Positions 15,401-23,387 are shown, counted from the first letter of the stretch. The stretch: DNA of 64,000 bases from CALECP01 sp964389925 (GCA_964389925.1 CAYMGE010000003.1:61400-125399); one strand, 5' to 3'. Numbers and translations are program-made. The notes: a model not told the origin generated them from the sequence alone.

Positions 15401-16778
15401 TGTTCATCGCCGTATCGAGCGGAGACAGTCCGCGTGCCGACAGTCGCCACTGGTTAAACGACATCCCACTCGTCATCGCTTGCAAAACGGGAATCCCTAG
15501 CGCATTGAGTGCCTCTACATTCCAACCCGCTTGTGTCGGCCCCTCCCGATTGACCTTTCCTAACGCAAATGACATCGTAGAAATCGCAACATTCGCTATC
15601 AATTCTGGTGCATATAACAACTCAAAACAGACAGGTCGCCCGTTTTTCTGCTCTTTCAAGGATGATGTGAAAACAGGCAGCGCATTCATGCCCTGCGCCT
15701 CGATTTCATCAGCCAAGGCATCGACAAACGCCGTATTGCCCGTCAGCCAGTGTGAGCGGTAAAAGAAGATGGCAACCGTTGCCAAATTAGGGTTGTGATG
15801 ATTTTTAAGCCACTCAGCTTGTTCAATCTGTTTACCCGCCAAATAAATACCGTGACGCGGTTGCGCCTGTGGCAGTTCATAGCCAAATCCGCCCATCAAC
15901 AGATTGTCAGCGAGATAGCGAAAAAGATTCTCGAAGTTGTTGAGACCGCTTAACGTCAGATAGTTGTAGGTGTCGTGAATGACAGGGAGTGGTACGTTGG
16001 AAGTCGCCGTCAGTTCAGGGTCGAGGTCACCCGCGCCGGGAATGAGAATCAGGTCTTTGTTCTGCTCACGACACAGCTTGACGAGCAGATCAAACCCATC
16101 TCGGAACCCTGCACGGCCGCCCAAAATACGGGCAATGACGACCTGAACTTGTGGCAATGTCTTGGCGAGATAGCGATGCAGTTGGGTCTCGTCTTTGAAT
16201 TGCAGCAAGCTAGCAGCGTGGATAGCGGGAAAATCAGCTTCGTAGCGATGAAGCACTTCACTGACTGCCAACACATCGGTATCAGCGTGGCTCAAAAATA
16301 GAATGCCCGGATTTTCAACCGTTTGTGTTTCAATTGGGGCTGGCGGCGCGGGGTGGGGAGCGTTTGCCAGTGAACTCCATGTAAAGTAGTCAAACGTGCG
16401 GCCTTCTAACAGGGGCGGGAGGGGGACGAGGGTGGAATTTTCGGCCGAAAGCATCGCCTCAATATAATCAAATATCGCCACAATAATTTGCGGATCATCG
16501 ACATTCTGAAACCCAATAAACCGCCCGTCAAAAAACAACGTCGTCACATTTGCCAACGGACAAGGCCCCAAGCAACCCCCCTGTGTCAGATGGACTTTGT
16601 TCCGAAATTTGCGCCGCTCCCACTCTTGATGATAGAGGTCTACTGGCACGGGCGCAAACCCTCGCGCCACGATGCCACAACAGCAGCCTGTCGAGCAAAC
16701 AAATAGCTGCCCACGATGCAGTGGCACATTGATGTAGCGACCATCAGGCCGCAGAACGCGATTTGGTTTTCTTTTCAT
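12459..16778 (-). CDS. cobN: Cobaltochelatase CobN with N-terminal [2Fe-2S] domain
   Basis: Large subunit that inserts cobalt into the corrin ring using ATP hydrolysed by partner AAA+ subunits. Residues 20-115 form a thioredoxin-like ferredoxin domain with Cys28, Cys32-34, Cys69 and Cys73; this is not part of ordinary CobN. The CobN body follows (about 155-1439), with segments such as MGKHGTLEWLPGKGVG and SIWGTSAMRTHGDD. Total length 1439 exceeds the usual size of about 1200-1300 because of the fusion. A region near residues 480-515 is encoded by repeat arrays (15241-15272 and 15310-15343) and looks like an inserted linker. The ATG overlaps the end of a PIN fragment. No CobS/T- or ChlI/D-like partner is next to it. 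Confidence 0.93.
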   Translation of the reverse strand: MKRKPNRVLRPDGRYINVPLHRGQLFVCSTGCCCGIVARGFAPVPVDLYHQEWERRKFRNKVHLTQGGCLGPCPLANVTTLFFDGRFIGFQNVDDPQIIVAIFDYIEAMLSAENSTLVPLPPLLEGRTFDYFTWSSLANAPHPAPPAPIETQTVENPGILFLSHADTDVLAVSEVLHRYEADFPAIHAASLLQFKDETQLHRYLAKTLPQVQVVIARILGGRAGFRDGFDLLVKLCREQNKDLILIPGAGDLDPELTATSNVPLPVIHDTYNYLTLSGLNNFENLFRYLADNLLMGGFGYELPQAQPRHGIYLAGKQIEQAEWLKNHHNPNLATVAIFFYRSHWLTGNTAFVDALADEIEAQGMNALPVFTSSLKEQKNGRPVCFELLYAPELIANVAISTMSFALGKVNREGPTQAGWNVEALNALGIPVLQAMTSGMSFNQWRLSARGLSPLDTAMNIAMPEFDGRIVTVPISFKDGKQSTVSSEQQAENLSLDLVQNGRKSKIQNPKSKIVSYVPVPDRIERVVGLARRMTVLQRKANAEKRVAIVLTNAPGKAAKIGNAVGLDTPASLIHLLDRMEEMGYTVGDRPKDGDALIHALIERCSYDVEWMTEEQLAQAESVSLEQYKTWFDDYPAKNREQMTARWNGAKNEVYFHEGALKFAGLRLGNIFLALQPPRGYGMDPDAIYHQPDLPPTHHYAAFYQWVREAFVADAVIHMGKHGTLEWLPGKGVGVSQTCYPDLFLDDLPLIYPFIVNDPGEGMQAKRRAHGVIVDHLMPPMTSAETYGDLDELQQLVDQYYQLEALDPTKLPMLQRQIWNVMERANLGDDLEVLGTQTHGDHTHEWDASITEDGTPVTLAEMTGKDFAHLMEDLDGYLCEIGTLQIRDGLYTLGEPFEGQQLVDTLFALTRLPNLDVPSLREGVANVLGFELSELLDNLGAKLSTQIDLPTVANGLLTNLTHADVVEHIDLVCREILASKGIENPFYSEEIAQTLNFVDKTIRPALKESEQQEIAQILKGLQGKYIPAGPSGSPTRGMAHILPTGRNFYAVDPRGIPNETAWRVGQALANELLQKYLDEEGGYPERVGLSIWGTSAMRTHGDDLAECFALLGVRPKYQPENRRLIGVEVIELGELGRPRIDVLMRISGFFRDAFPHLIELLDDAVQLVANLDEPLEQNFIRKHVLADAEKSDSQREASYRIFGSKPGSYGAGILPLIDNQNWTDEHDFATAYVNWGGYAYSANEYGVDRRDTFRHVLEGVAVAVKNQDNREHDIFDSDDYLQYHGGMIASIRALSGKQPRQFFGDNSDPARIKVRDLKEEARRVFRSRVVNPKWIASIQRHGYKGGLELAATVDYLFGYDATSGIMADWMYEQVAESYVFDETMQQFLEKSNPWARQAMTDRLLEAMDRGLWESPKPETREKLLDAAMEAEGLLEDKVGY
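15241..15272. repeat. Heptamer array (ATTTTGG) read in frame inside cobN
   Basis: Four consecutive 7-nt units, ATTTTGG, ATTTTGG, GTTTTGG, ATTTTGG, then ATTTACGG. On the coding strand they give the low-complexity peptide KSKIQNPKSKI. Similar units occur at 18380-18430. It resembles the short tandem repetitive sequences of cyanobacteria in type. Confidence 0.75.
15310..15343. repeat. Degenerate GTTGACTGTT-type repeat inside cobN
   Basis: The segment contains variants of the unit GTTCACT/GTTGACT and encodes KQSTVSSEQQ. The same family appears in frame at 33986-34024 in the molybdenum hydroxylase gene. It lies 37 bp from the ATTTTGG array, so the two arrays bracket one inserted linker. Confidence 0.55.
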
Positions 16779-16914
16779 ATGTTGGGACGATTCCAGATCG
16801 GTGAGATACTGTAATTCTTAAAAGCAGAATCGGTTGAGACTAAGCCTATTTCTTCTACAATCGCCTGTGCAATGATTAGCCGATCATTAGGTAGTTGCTT
16901 ACTATGCCAGTATA
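16776..16914 (-). pseudogene. C-terminal fragment of a PIN-domain (VapC) toxin
   Basis: Directly after the cobO stop the minus strand stays open for about 45 codons and ends at the TGA that overlaps the cobN ATG. The peptide contains LPNDRLIIAQAI, then GLVSTDSAF..Y and a final I-S-P-I-W. This is the C-terminal signature of VapC PIN ribonucleases: a D-R-L-I-I-A-Q-A helix, then T-D at the active site and a terminal Y.v..iW. The N-terminal half with the first acidic residues is missing, so it cannot be active. It pairs logically with the Phd-like remnant at 18410-18526. Confidence 0.7.
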
Positions 16915-17901
16915 TCAAAACTCAATCCCCGCTTGCGCCCGAATCCCTTGCTCCTTCAGCGGGTGTTTGACTTCGCGCATTTCCGTCACTAAATCGGCAT
17001 ATGCGATCAACGGCGACGGCGCATACCGCCCCGTGATTACAACATGCAACATTTCGGGTTTGTTTTCCCTTAACCACGCGATAACTTCATCGACGTTGAG
17101 CCAGCCATAATGCAGCGGATAGGTAAATTCATCCATGATAAAAACGTCGTACTCACCGCTGGCAATGCGCTGCTTGGCTGTCTCCCAACCGGCACGCGCA
17201 CGCACAATCGTTTCGTCCATATCCTTGCTCGTCCACGTCCAGCCATCGCCCGTTGGGATAATTTCGATGTTCATCTTTTCGGCCGCTCGAATTTCCCCAA
17301 ATCGCGCATTCTCATTCTTCAAAAATTGCATCACGCCCACCCGCATGTTGCGCCCCCATGCGCGAGTCATCAACCCCAAGGCGGCCGTCGTCTTACCCTT
17401 GCCCTCTCCCGTGTTGACAATCACTAACCCCTTCTTGAGACGCTTACGCCGTGCAGCCTTGCGGATCGCCTCTGCATCTTCAACAGTGCGCGGTTCAATC
17501 CCTGCAATCGTTGCCTGCTCACTCGTTGCTGTTGCTTGGAAACTGCCCGCATCTCCGCGCAACATGGGCGCATAGTCGGGCGTGTCTTCTCGCAGAAAAA
17601 GTCGATGAAAGACATATTCTTCGACCGGTTGCCCGCCAATTAGATGTTCATTGAAGATGCGATCCATCACGGCCGGGGTGACGTGCTGATACCAGATGCC
17701 GTCAGGGTACACGACGACAATCGGCCCATTTTCACACACACCCAGACAGTCAGTTGTCGTGCATTTGATGCGTTCAGGGTTTCGCAGCTTTTTGTATATG
17801 CCAAGCTGTTTGAAAAGATGGGTATGGGACGCTTGCGCTGTGTCGGGTTCGACGCAACGTCCATAGGTGCAGGTGAGAATTTGGCGGCCGTATTGACGCA
17901 T
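16915..17901 (-). CDS. cobO: Corrinoid adenosyltransferase CobO with N-terminal [2Fe-2S] domain
   Basis: Attaches the adenosyl group to cobalt in cobyrinate diamide or cobinamide using ATP. Residues 1-105 form a thioredoxin-like ferredoxin domain with Cys11, Cys16, Cys52 and Cys56 (Cys47 also present). A linker to about 150 is followed by the CobO/BtuR domain with P-loop GEGKGKTT at 165-172, MQFLKN, EYDVFIMDEF and the closing EQGIRAQAGIEF. The enzyme needs Co(I), and a built-in ferredoxin could deliver the electron; that role is inferred. It is 33 bp behind the free ferredoxin gene. No strong RBS is visible. Confidence 0.93.
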   Translation of the reverse strand: MRQYGRQILTCTYGRCVEPDTAQASHTHLFKQLGIYKKLRNPERIKCTTTDCLGVCENGPIVVVYPDGIWYQHVTPAVMDRIFNEHLIGGQPVEEYVFHRLFLREDTPDYAPMLRGDAGSFQATATSEQATIAGIEPRTVEDAEAIRKAARRKRLKKGLVIVNTGEGKGKTTAALGLMTRAWGRNMRVGVMQFLKNENARFGEIRAAEKMNIEIIPTGDGWTWTSKDMDETIVRARAGWETAKQRIASGEYDVFIMDEFTYPLHYGWLNVDEVIAWLRENKPEMLHVVITGRYAPSPLIAYADLVTEMREVKHPLKEQGIRAQAGIEF

Positions 17902-17934
17902 AATAATGTTGAGACTGCCCAGTTATAGAACAGC

Positions 17935-18264
17935 CTAACGGCCGTTCAACGAGTGGAAAATTGCCTCCTCTACGGGCTTTCCATCGCGCAAATGTTCATC
18001 GACAATGCGCTCAAGTAGTGGCTCATCCACGCTGTGATACCATGTCCCTTCGGGATAAACCACCAACAGAGGGCCGTTTGTGCAAACGCCCAAACAGGGA
18101 GACAGGCCACGCTTGATGCGCTCTGGGTTCTCGTATCTGCCCATTGCGCCCAGCAGCTTAGGCAACCGGCTATATAGTTTTGTCGCTTGTCGGTGGGGGT
18201 CGCAATAACGACCAGAGCAGAGAAAAATATGTTTTGAGTAACTGTTTTGTTTTGGTTCGCTCAT
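17935..18264 (-). CDS. Free thioredoxin-like [2Fe-2S] ferredoxin
   Basis: A 109-residue protein with Cys16, Cys21, Cys57 and Cys61 in the spacing of thioredoxin-like ferredoxins (C-x4-C and C-x3-C), then the strand motif GPLLVVYPEGTWY. It closely resembles the N-terminal domain of the CobO fusion downstream, including NPERIK and VEE..FH, so the two probably arose by duplication. Start at 18264 is chosen for GAGG 7 nt upstream; an in-frame start at 18279 is less likely. First gene of the ferredoxin-cobO-cobN-cbiMN run. Likely an electron donor for corrinoid reduction. Confidence 0.85.
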   Translation of the reverse strand: MSEPKQNSYSKHIFLCSGRYCDPHRQATKLYSRLPKLLGAMGRYENPERIKRGLSPCLGVCTNGPLLVVYPEGTWYHSVDEPLLERIVDEHLRDGKPVEEAIFHSLNGR

Positions 18265-18379
18265 CGTCTGTCCTCGCAAACGGTTTTAGATAGACAGGCA
18301 GTCGGCGACAATGCGCGGGGTGACCCGTCCACCTTTTTCCACGAAGGTGTTTGGGCAATGCGTCAAAGCGGGTAGTCGG

Positions 18380-18430
18380 ACTTTGGATTCTGGATTTACG
18401 AGAGAATGTCAATCGTAAATCGTAAATCGC
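18380..18430. repeat. Degenerate heptamer array between ferredoxin and Phd remnant
   Basis: Contains CTTTGGATTCTGGATTTACG and then three ATCGTAAATCGTAAATCG-type units. It belongs to the same families as the cobN array. It replaces the C-terminal part of the Phd-like frame, so it marks or caused the break of that gene. Confidence 0.6.
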
Positions 18431-18526
18431 CTTACCGTTGCGGGACAGTGCTAGAATTTCACCAGCTTCCCCCAAGTCGATAACTTGCGCCACATAAATA
18501 GGCGCACTTTGCACGTTGCGGTTCAA
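18410..18526 (-). pseudogene. Remnant of a Phd/YefM-type antitoxin
   Basis: The minus-strand frame from 18526 reads AQVIDLGEAGEILALSRNGKAIYDL. This fits the core of Phd antitoxins, whose pattern is a VID-VEAGEEI-LTRNGKPVA stretch. Just upstream, in a shifted frame, the peptide AVTISTLKS resembles the usual N-terminus, which suggests a frameshift. Downstream the frame runs into a heptamer array, and the toxin-facing C-terminal region is lost. The match is by memory of the family pattern and short, so the call is moderate. Confidence 0.45.
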
Positions 18527-18671
18527 CTTTTAAGTGTAGAGATCGTAACAGCGTTGTTAGAGTACGTCAATTTGACAAAGGGAAAACTCACAAAGGAATG
18601 TGATGATACACCTGTGATTGCTGGGCAGGAGTTGATGGTTTCGGCCGATTCTAATACCATCTCAAAACAAC

Positions 18672-20264
18672 ATGAAAACGTTCAATCAAAATCTCCCTTA
18701 TTATCTCTCTATTGCTTGGGCAACGCTGCTTGGCACTGCGCTGCGTCTGTGGTTGGTTATGCAGTCAGGCTGGCGCATTGATTATGACGAGGGCATGATT
18801 GGCCTATTGGGGATGCAGGTCTTAGACGGAGCGCGACCCGTCTTTGTGCCGGCGCAGGCGACGTTGGGCGCAATCGAAGCGTATTTGCTTGTGCCATTTT
18901 TTGAGACTTTTGGCGCGAATGTCGTTGGTTTTCGCGCATTGTCGCTGGGGTTGAGTGCAGCATATATTGTGACGACTGGCTGGTTGGGTTGGGTGATTTT
19001 CGGCCGAAAAGCCGCACCAGCGGCCGCCCTTCTCGCCGCTATCGCCCCACCCTACATGCTTATCACCGGTCTCAAAACGTGGGGCGTGACGATTGAAACA
19101 ATTATTCTCGGCAATCAGCTACTTATTTTCACCGCTTTGCTCACGCGCCACACCACACGCGCTAAATTCTATTTTCCGCTCATTGCGCTGTTTGGTTTAG
19201 TCACTGGCATCATGTTTTGGATCGGCTGGCTCGGTTTCTACTACATCATCCCCGCTATCATCTTACTGTTTTGGAAAGGTCGCTACACATGGCGTGCATG
19301 GGGAGTGGCAATCATTACGTTTTTTATCGGGAGTTTTCCATTCTGGCACTACAATGTCACCAATCAGTTTCAGTCGATCCGCTTATATTTTGGGGAATCT
19401 AGCGATGATCTTGGCTCTATTCTGCCCGCTGTGTTTGCTGATCTATTCAGTGAGCTATTGCCACGCTTAATCAGCAGTTCGACACATTGGGAATCGGCCG
19501 TGCCAAGCTGGGCAACGTCGCTGGCTATCTTTTTGTATGGGGTTGGAATCGTTTATGCTGTCGCCAGTCGCAGAGTCCGCAAGACAGATCGGCGATTGTT
19601 GCTGCTTTTTCTAGGAACGGTGATCGTTGTTTACTTGTTGAGCGGCTTCGGCCGAAATGCGCTCAATCCATACGGCATCGACGCGACAGGCCGTTACGTT
19701 CTCATGCTCCACACCCTTATACCACTGGGAATCGCGGGTTTAGTCGCCGACCTTTTCAGCCGACGCACACTATACAAACTTTTCGGCGTAACGCTTTTTA
19801 CACTTGTCATTGCTATAAATTTGTGGGGCAGCTTTACGATAAATCCCATTCATGCCTTCGATTCACCCTACTATACACGTCTCCCCCTTTCGCTCGATCC
19901 ATTGATCGACTATTTGGAGAGCAATGAGATTCAACATGTTTGGACAGAAATTGGTCTAGGGCATGTGTTGATGTTTGAAACACAGGGGCGCATCTTGGCG
20001 GGGGATTTTTACGATAAGGAAATTGCAAACGGATTAGTGCGCTTTCCAGAGGCTTATGCAGCAGTTGAAGAGGCAGAGCGGGTAGCATTTGTGGGGGTGA
20101 TTCGGCCGAATCAATCCCCCCTCCCCATGCAAACCGTTCTCGATGCGCTCAATATCCCCTATACACTTGAGCGAGTTACACCTGATTTAGCAGTCTACAT
20201 TCCGCTCGAACCCGTCAGCCCTGCAACTATTTCGGGTGGTCTCGGCCCTCAATTTTTTGATTAG
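18672..20264 (+). CDS. GT-C type membrane glycosyltransferase (GT39/ArnT-like)
   Basis: Integral membrane enzyme that probably moves a sugar from a polyprenyl-phosphate donor onto a lipid, glycan or protein outside the cytoplasm. Its 530 residues show about ten hydrophobic helices. The first outside loop carries the acidic motif D-Y-D-E-G (residues 36-40), the usual Asp/Glu catalytic pair of this superfamily. A soluble C-terminal part starts near residue 410. No close family name can be given. No RBS is evident at ATG 18672. The last 38 bp overlap the convergent ATPase gene. Confidence 0.75.
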   Translation: MKTFNQNLPYYLSIAWATLLGTALRLWLVMQSGWRIDYDEGMIGLLGMQVLDGARPVFVPAQATLGAIEAYLLVPFFETFGANVVGFRALSLGLSAAYIVTTGWLGWVIFGRKAAPAAALLAAIAPPYMLITGLKTWGVTIETIILGNQLLIFTALLTRHTTRAKFYFPLIALFGLVTGIMFWIGWLGFYYIIPAIILLFWKGRYTWRAWGVAIITFFIGSFPFWHYNVTNQFQSIRLYFGESSDDLGSILPAVFADLFSELLPRLISSSTHWESAVPSWATSLAIFLYGVGIVYAVASRRVRKTDRRLLLLFLGTVIVVYLLSGFGRNALNPYGIDATGRYVLMLHTLIPLGIAGLVADLFSRRTLYKLFGVTLFTLVIAINLWGSFTINPIHAFDSPYYTRLPLSLDPLIDYLESNEIQHVWTEIGLGHVLMFETQGRILAGDFYDKEIANGLVRFPEAYAAVEEAERVAFVGVIRPNQSPLPMQTVLDALNIPYTLERVTPDLAVYIPLEPVSPATISGGLGPQFFD

Positions 20265-22356
20265 CTGAACTTTCGTCCATCGCGTCTTCAGTCATCACCC
20301 CAATCGCGTCAAGCGCACGCCAAAGCGGGCCATCTTGCCGCTGTCCTCGTCTATCTAGGTCACTTGTCACCAAAATGATTCCATCGCTGCATCGTGAAGT
20401 CAGTCCACGCACGACGCGAGACAATAGTTCATTGCGGATTTCGATCTCTTCTGCCAATGTCCAAAGTCGCTCCTCTTCGTAGCTCGGCGCGAGGACAAAC
20501 GCATTGCTCAAGGGTTGGCGTGGAATATCCCACCAACCAGACGCGGCCGTTTCGAGCCACACCTGATAGCGAACGGGATTGCCGCGCAAAAGATAGCCGT
20601 AAATTGTTGAAATATGTACACCATCGGGGTTGGGCGGGTCGCCCATTTCGGGTGGCTGGCTGGTGATAAGGCCGCGATTGATGCTGGTGAGAAAAGCATT
20701 GCCGATCTCTGCGGATGAGGTGAGGTCGAGCGATTCGGCCGAACCCACCAGCCGCGCCGCCGTCTCCACCAACCACTCAATCACGCCGGCCGCCGCCAAA
20801 TCTGGTTCTGGCTGGAAATCCCGTGATGACAGAATCTCTGTAAACAGACTATAGATAAATTGATCGAGCGCAAGCATCTCACCTTTGTCAGCTAACCATT
20901 CGCGCAGTCGCTCATAGAGAATGATCTGTTCCTCGCCAACACGCTGCACAACCTCAACAGGCAGCTCCTCTGCTGGCAATAAGCGCACAGCACTTTTTGG
21001 ATAGACAGAAGCCGCCAATAACGAAGCCCGTGCTGGGTCAAGATCGGCCATGCTCAACTCCAACGCCTCTGCAATATCATACTCTGTTGGCAGCACGTCC
21101 CATGCAGGATGTGCGACCGCGACCCATGTCAGCCACGCCCGCACACGTGGCTCCTCACGTGGACTCGCTCGCCGTCGCACAATGTTCATCGGAATTCCGA
21201 ACCGCTTCAACGCCTCAACCAACGTATAGCGCAGCGCATTGTCGAGATATGGCACAATCATCGCAATCTCTTTTGGCGGAACGCCGTCTTCGTTAATCAG
21301 CTTATTGAGATAGTCTGCAATCGCCAGCAACATTTCACGTCGATAGCGTGTTCGCAGGGTCGCTATGACAGGCACTTCGTCTATTTCCCGCAACGCCTTG
21401 CCATTGAGAAAATGCTCGATCTCTTTTGCCAGGGCGTTGATTTCTTCAGTTGAAACAAAGTTGTGATTGAACGTATAGGCATGATTTGCCTTGTCGCGGA
21501 AGCGTTGCGCTCCTTTAGGATCGGCCGCCAAAAAGCGTTTGTACCCCCCACCCGCGTCATAAACAATCAGTGAGCTAACTGTCTCATTCATCAACTGCTC
21601 GACAAATGCCTGACCCGCTGGCGTTTGCTCCTCGACGTTATCGACCAAAATGTGCCGATAGCGTTCGCTGAAATAACGAGAGAATTCGGGATGGGTCAAA
21701 ATGTGATTGTTGAATGTGTCAATGGTCAGTGACAAATCGAGCAGGTTATTTGCGAGGCAGTGTTTACGAAAAGTGACAGCTGCTTGTCGCGCTAGTTCGA
21801 GATTGCGAACATGATCGCGCTCACCAACCCATGTTCTAATCTGGCGTTCGGTCGCTTCAAAGATGTTGAGCAAATTAAGCGTCGAGCGGTTGAGCGTGTC
21901 GAGCAACTGGCTGACAATTTGTTGTGGACGACGGCGCAAATCGGCAAATGCGCCTTCTTCGATCAGTGGCTCAACTGTGCGCCACATTAGCAGTTGCGCG
22001 AGGTCATAACCGAGAAAGGTTGGCGGATTAAAACCACTGGCAAATCCTGCGTTGCGTGCGACGAGCGGCCAAAACAACTGCACCATTTCGCGGGCGAGTT
22101 GAGGGTAGTGGAGGAGTTTTAGGTCAGAATAGGAGCCTATTGCGGCCGATTCCACAAACCGTTTCAAGCTCTCCCGCTGGTCAGGGTCAGCCACCAATAC
22201 CAAAATCGTGTATGCCGGCTCTCCGCTGGCAAGCAAATGCCTCAATCGCTGTTGGACGACCGTCGTTTTGCCTGTGCCGGCCGAGCCTAGCACAAAGATA
22301 GAGCCGCTCGCTTTGATTATTTCCTGTTGCTGTGATGTAAGGTTGAAACTCATCAT
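20227..22356 (-). CDS. UvrD/Rep-like superfamily 1 ATPase with altered Walker B
   Basis: 709-residue protein built like a UvrD helicase. The N-terminus has a Q-like motif, LTSQQQEII, and Walker A GSAGTGKTT at 24-32. Motif II reads ILVDNVEEQ where UvrD has VDEFQD, so the catalytic Glu after Asp is Asn. Motif III-like YDAGGGYKRF and a motif IV-like region YRREML...IAMIVPYLDNA follow. The C-terminal part, with motif VI, is hard to align. It may bind DNA and ATP but unwind poorly. I have seen similar divergent proteins in Chloroflexota. No neighbouring repair genes. The N-terminal start M-M leaves ATG 22356 or 22353. Confidence 0.7.
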   Translation of the reverse strand: MMSFNLTSQQQEIIKASGSIFVLGSAGTGKTTVVQQRLRHLLASGEPAYTILVLVADPDQRESLKRFVESAAIGSYSDLKLLHYPQLAREMVQLFWPLVARNAGFASGFNPPTFLGYDLAQLLMWRTVEPLIEEGAFADLRRRPQQIVSQLLDTLNRSTLNLLNIFEATERQIRTWVGERDHVRNLELARQAAVTFRKHCLANNLLDLSLTIDTFNNHILTHPEFSRYFSERYRHILVDNVEEQTPAGQAFVEQLMNETVSSLIVYDAGGGYKRFLAADPKGAQRFRDKANHAYTFNHNFVSTEEINALAKEIEHFLNGKALREIDEVPVIATLRTRYRREMLLAIADYLNKLINEDGVPPKEIAMIVPYLDNALRYTLVEALKRFGIPMNIVRRRASPREEPRVRAWLTWVAVAHPAWDVLPTEYDIAEALELSMADLDPARASLLAASVYPKSAVRLLPAEELPVEVVQRVGEEQIILYERLREWLADKGEMLALDQFIYSLFTEILSSRDFQPEPDLAAAGVIEWLVETAARLVGSAESLDLTSSAEIGNAFLTSINRGLITSQPPEMGDPPNPDGVHISTIYGYLLRGNPVRYQVWLETAASGWWDIPRQPLSNAFVLAPSYEEERLWTLAEEIEIRNELLSRVVRGLTSRCSDGIILVTSDLDRRGQRQDGPLWRALDAIGVMTEDAMDESSANQKIEGRDHPK

Positions 22357-22513
22357 ATAAAAATATCTATGCGAAATACTTTTGCTTCTTCACTAGAAAT
22401 GCAGGGTTGATAACTTTAGCACAAATCGTCATGCGGTAAAATAGACGCTCTAATCCTGTCGTAGCCTCCACCTATGGATTGTTCATAGACCCCACACTCA
22501 CACGCTATGCTAG

Positions 22514-22548
22514 TTGACATTTTTAGCATACATTATATACTTATGTAT
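22514..22548 (+). promoter_or_regulatory. padR promoter with overlapping palindromic operator
   Basis: TTGACA (22514-22519), 16 nt, TATACT (22536-22541). The inverted repeat ATACAT (22528-22533) and ATGTAT (22543-22548), with 9 nt between, straddles the -10 box. PadR-type repressors bind ATGT/ACAT inverted repeats, so autoregulation is the simple reading. Confidence 0.6.
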
Positions 22549-22576
22549 AATTACCATAACAAACATAGGTAACAAG

Positions 22577-22909
22577 ATGTCTATTAGAGACCAGATTCGC
22601 AAAGGTAGTAGCGAGATATTGATTTTACGCTTGCTCAAAGATGAGCCGATGTATGGCTATCAGATTGTGCAAGAGTTAAAGAAGCGCAGCGGCGGTTACT
22701 TCGATATGAAGGAAGGGCTGCTCTATCCGACATTGCACCGCATGAAGCAGGCGGGCTTGGTCACGAGTGAATGGGAGAAGACCGATTCACAGCGGCGGCG
22801 CAAGTACTATCGTCTGACGGCCGAGGGGCGCACAATGTTGGATGAGGGATCGGCCGAGTGGGACAACTTCATGCGTCAAATGCAGGCGATGCTGGCAGCG
22901 CAATCGTAA
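22577..22909 (+). CDS. PadR-family transcriptional regulator
   Basis: 110-residue winged-helix repressor. The core has LLKDEPMYGYQIVQEL, GLLYPTLHRMKQAGLV and RRRKYYRLTAEG, the standard PadR recognition helix and wing, followed by a short dimerisation helix. RBS AGG is 7 nt before ATG 22577. It heads a cluster with a HAAS-domain membrane protein 7 bp downstream; PadR regulators next to such proteins usually sense envelope stress or drugs. The operator in its own promoter points to autoregulation. Confidence 0.92.
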   Translation: MSIRDQIRKGSSEILILRLLKDEPMYGYQIVQELKKRSGGYFDMKEGLLYPTLHRMKQAGLVTSEWEKTDSQRRRKYYRLTAEGRTMLDEGSAEWDNFMRQMQAMLAAQS

Positions 22910-22916
22910 ACGGCCT

Positions 22917-23387
22917 GTGACAATCGACAGCGTTCTCGAACAAATTCGCAGCCAGCTCAACCTAAGCAAAGAGGAAGAGTGGGAGCTTCTGGAAGAAATT
23001 CGCGCTCATCTTGAAGATGCGGTTGCCGATGCAGAAGCAATGGGGAAAGACCACACGACTGCGTTGCTCAAAGCGGCCGAAGATTTTGGCGTGCTAGAGT
23101 CTTCAATGGCACTGCAACAGGTTCACGAAGGCAGTGAGATGACGCAAGTGCTGTTGATGTGCATGGTGCCGGTCTTTTTTACGCTTGTGTTACGCTGGCT
23201 AATTTTTTCGGCCGATGGCACAACCGCAAGCTGGTCAACGCTGTTTAGTCGCCCCGTTCGCATCGTCATCGCCATCCTCATCCTTCTGTTGCCACTGACT
23301 CAATGCCGTCGTTGGCCTTACGTGACGGCCGCTTGGGCATTTTTCTGGACAATCAGCGTTATCTTCATCGTTGCCAGTCGCAACTAG
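22917..23387 (+). CDS. HAAS/permease-prefix domain membrane protein
   Basis: 156 residues starting at GTG 22917, just after the padR stop. The N-terminal 60 residues form the two- to three-helix domain common beside PadR regulators (IRSQLNLSKEEEWELLEEIRAHLEDAV). The C-terminal half has three hydrophobic helices. Such proteins are thought to be regulated by, or to act with, the PadR partner; the molecular role is unknown. The end of the gene runs into a short CAACTAG repeat (23376-23396). Confidence 0.75.
   Translation: MTIDSVLEQIRSQLNLSKEEEWELLEEIRAHLEDAVADAEAMGKDHTTALLKAAEDFGVLESSMALQQVHEGSEMTQVLLMCMVPVFFTLVLRWLIFSADGTTASWSTLFSRPVRIVIAILILLLPLTQCRRWPYVTAAWAFFWTISVIFIVASRN

Noticed and set aside
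18170..18526. A 118-codon minus-strand frame as an intact gene
   Set aside because: Only the first 40 codons look like protein (Phd-like); the rest is heptamer repeat and an alternate frame of the ferredoxin gene.
18265..18671. Cobalamin riboswitch before the ferredoxin-cobO-cobN operon
   Set aside because: No B12-box-like GCCACTG or related conserved core found on the minus strand; the space is taken by the Phd remnant and repeats.
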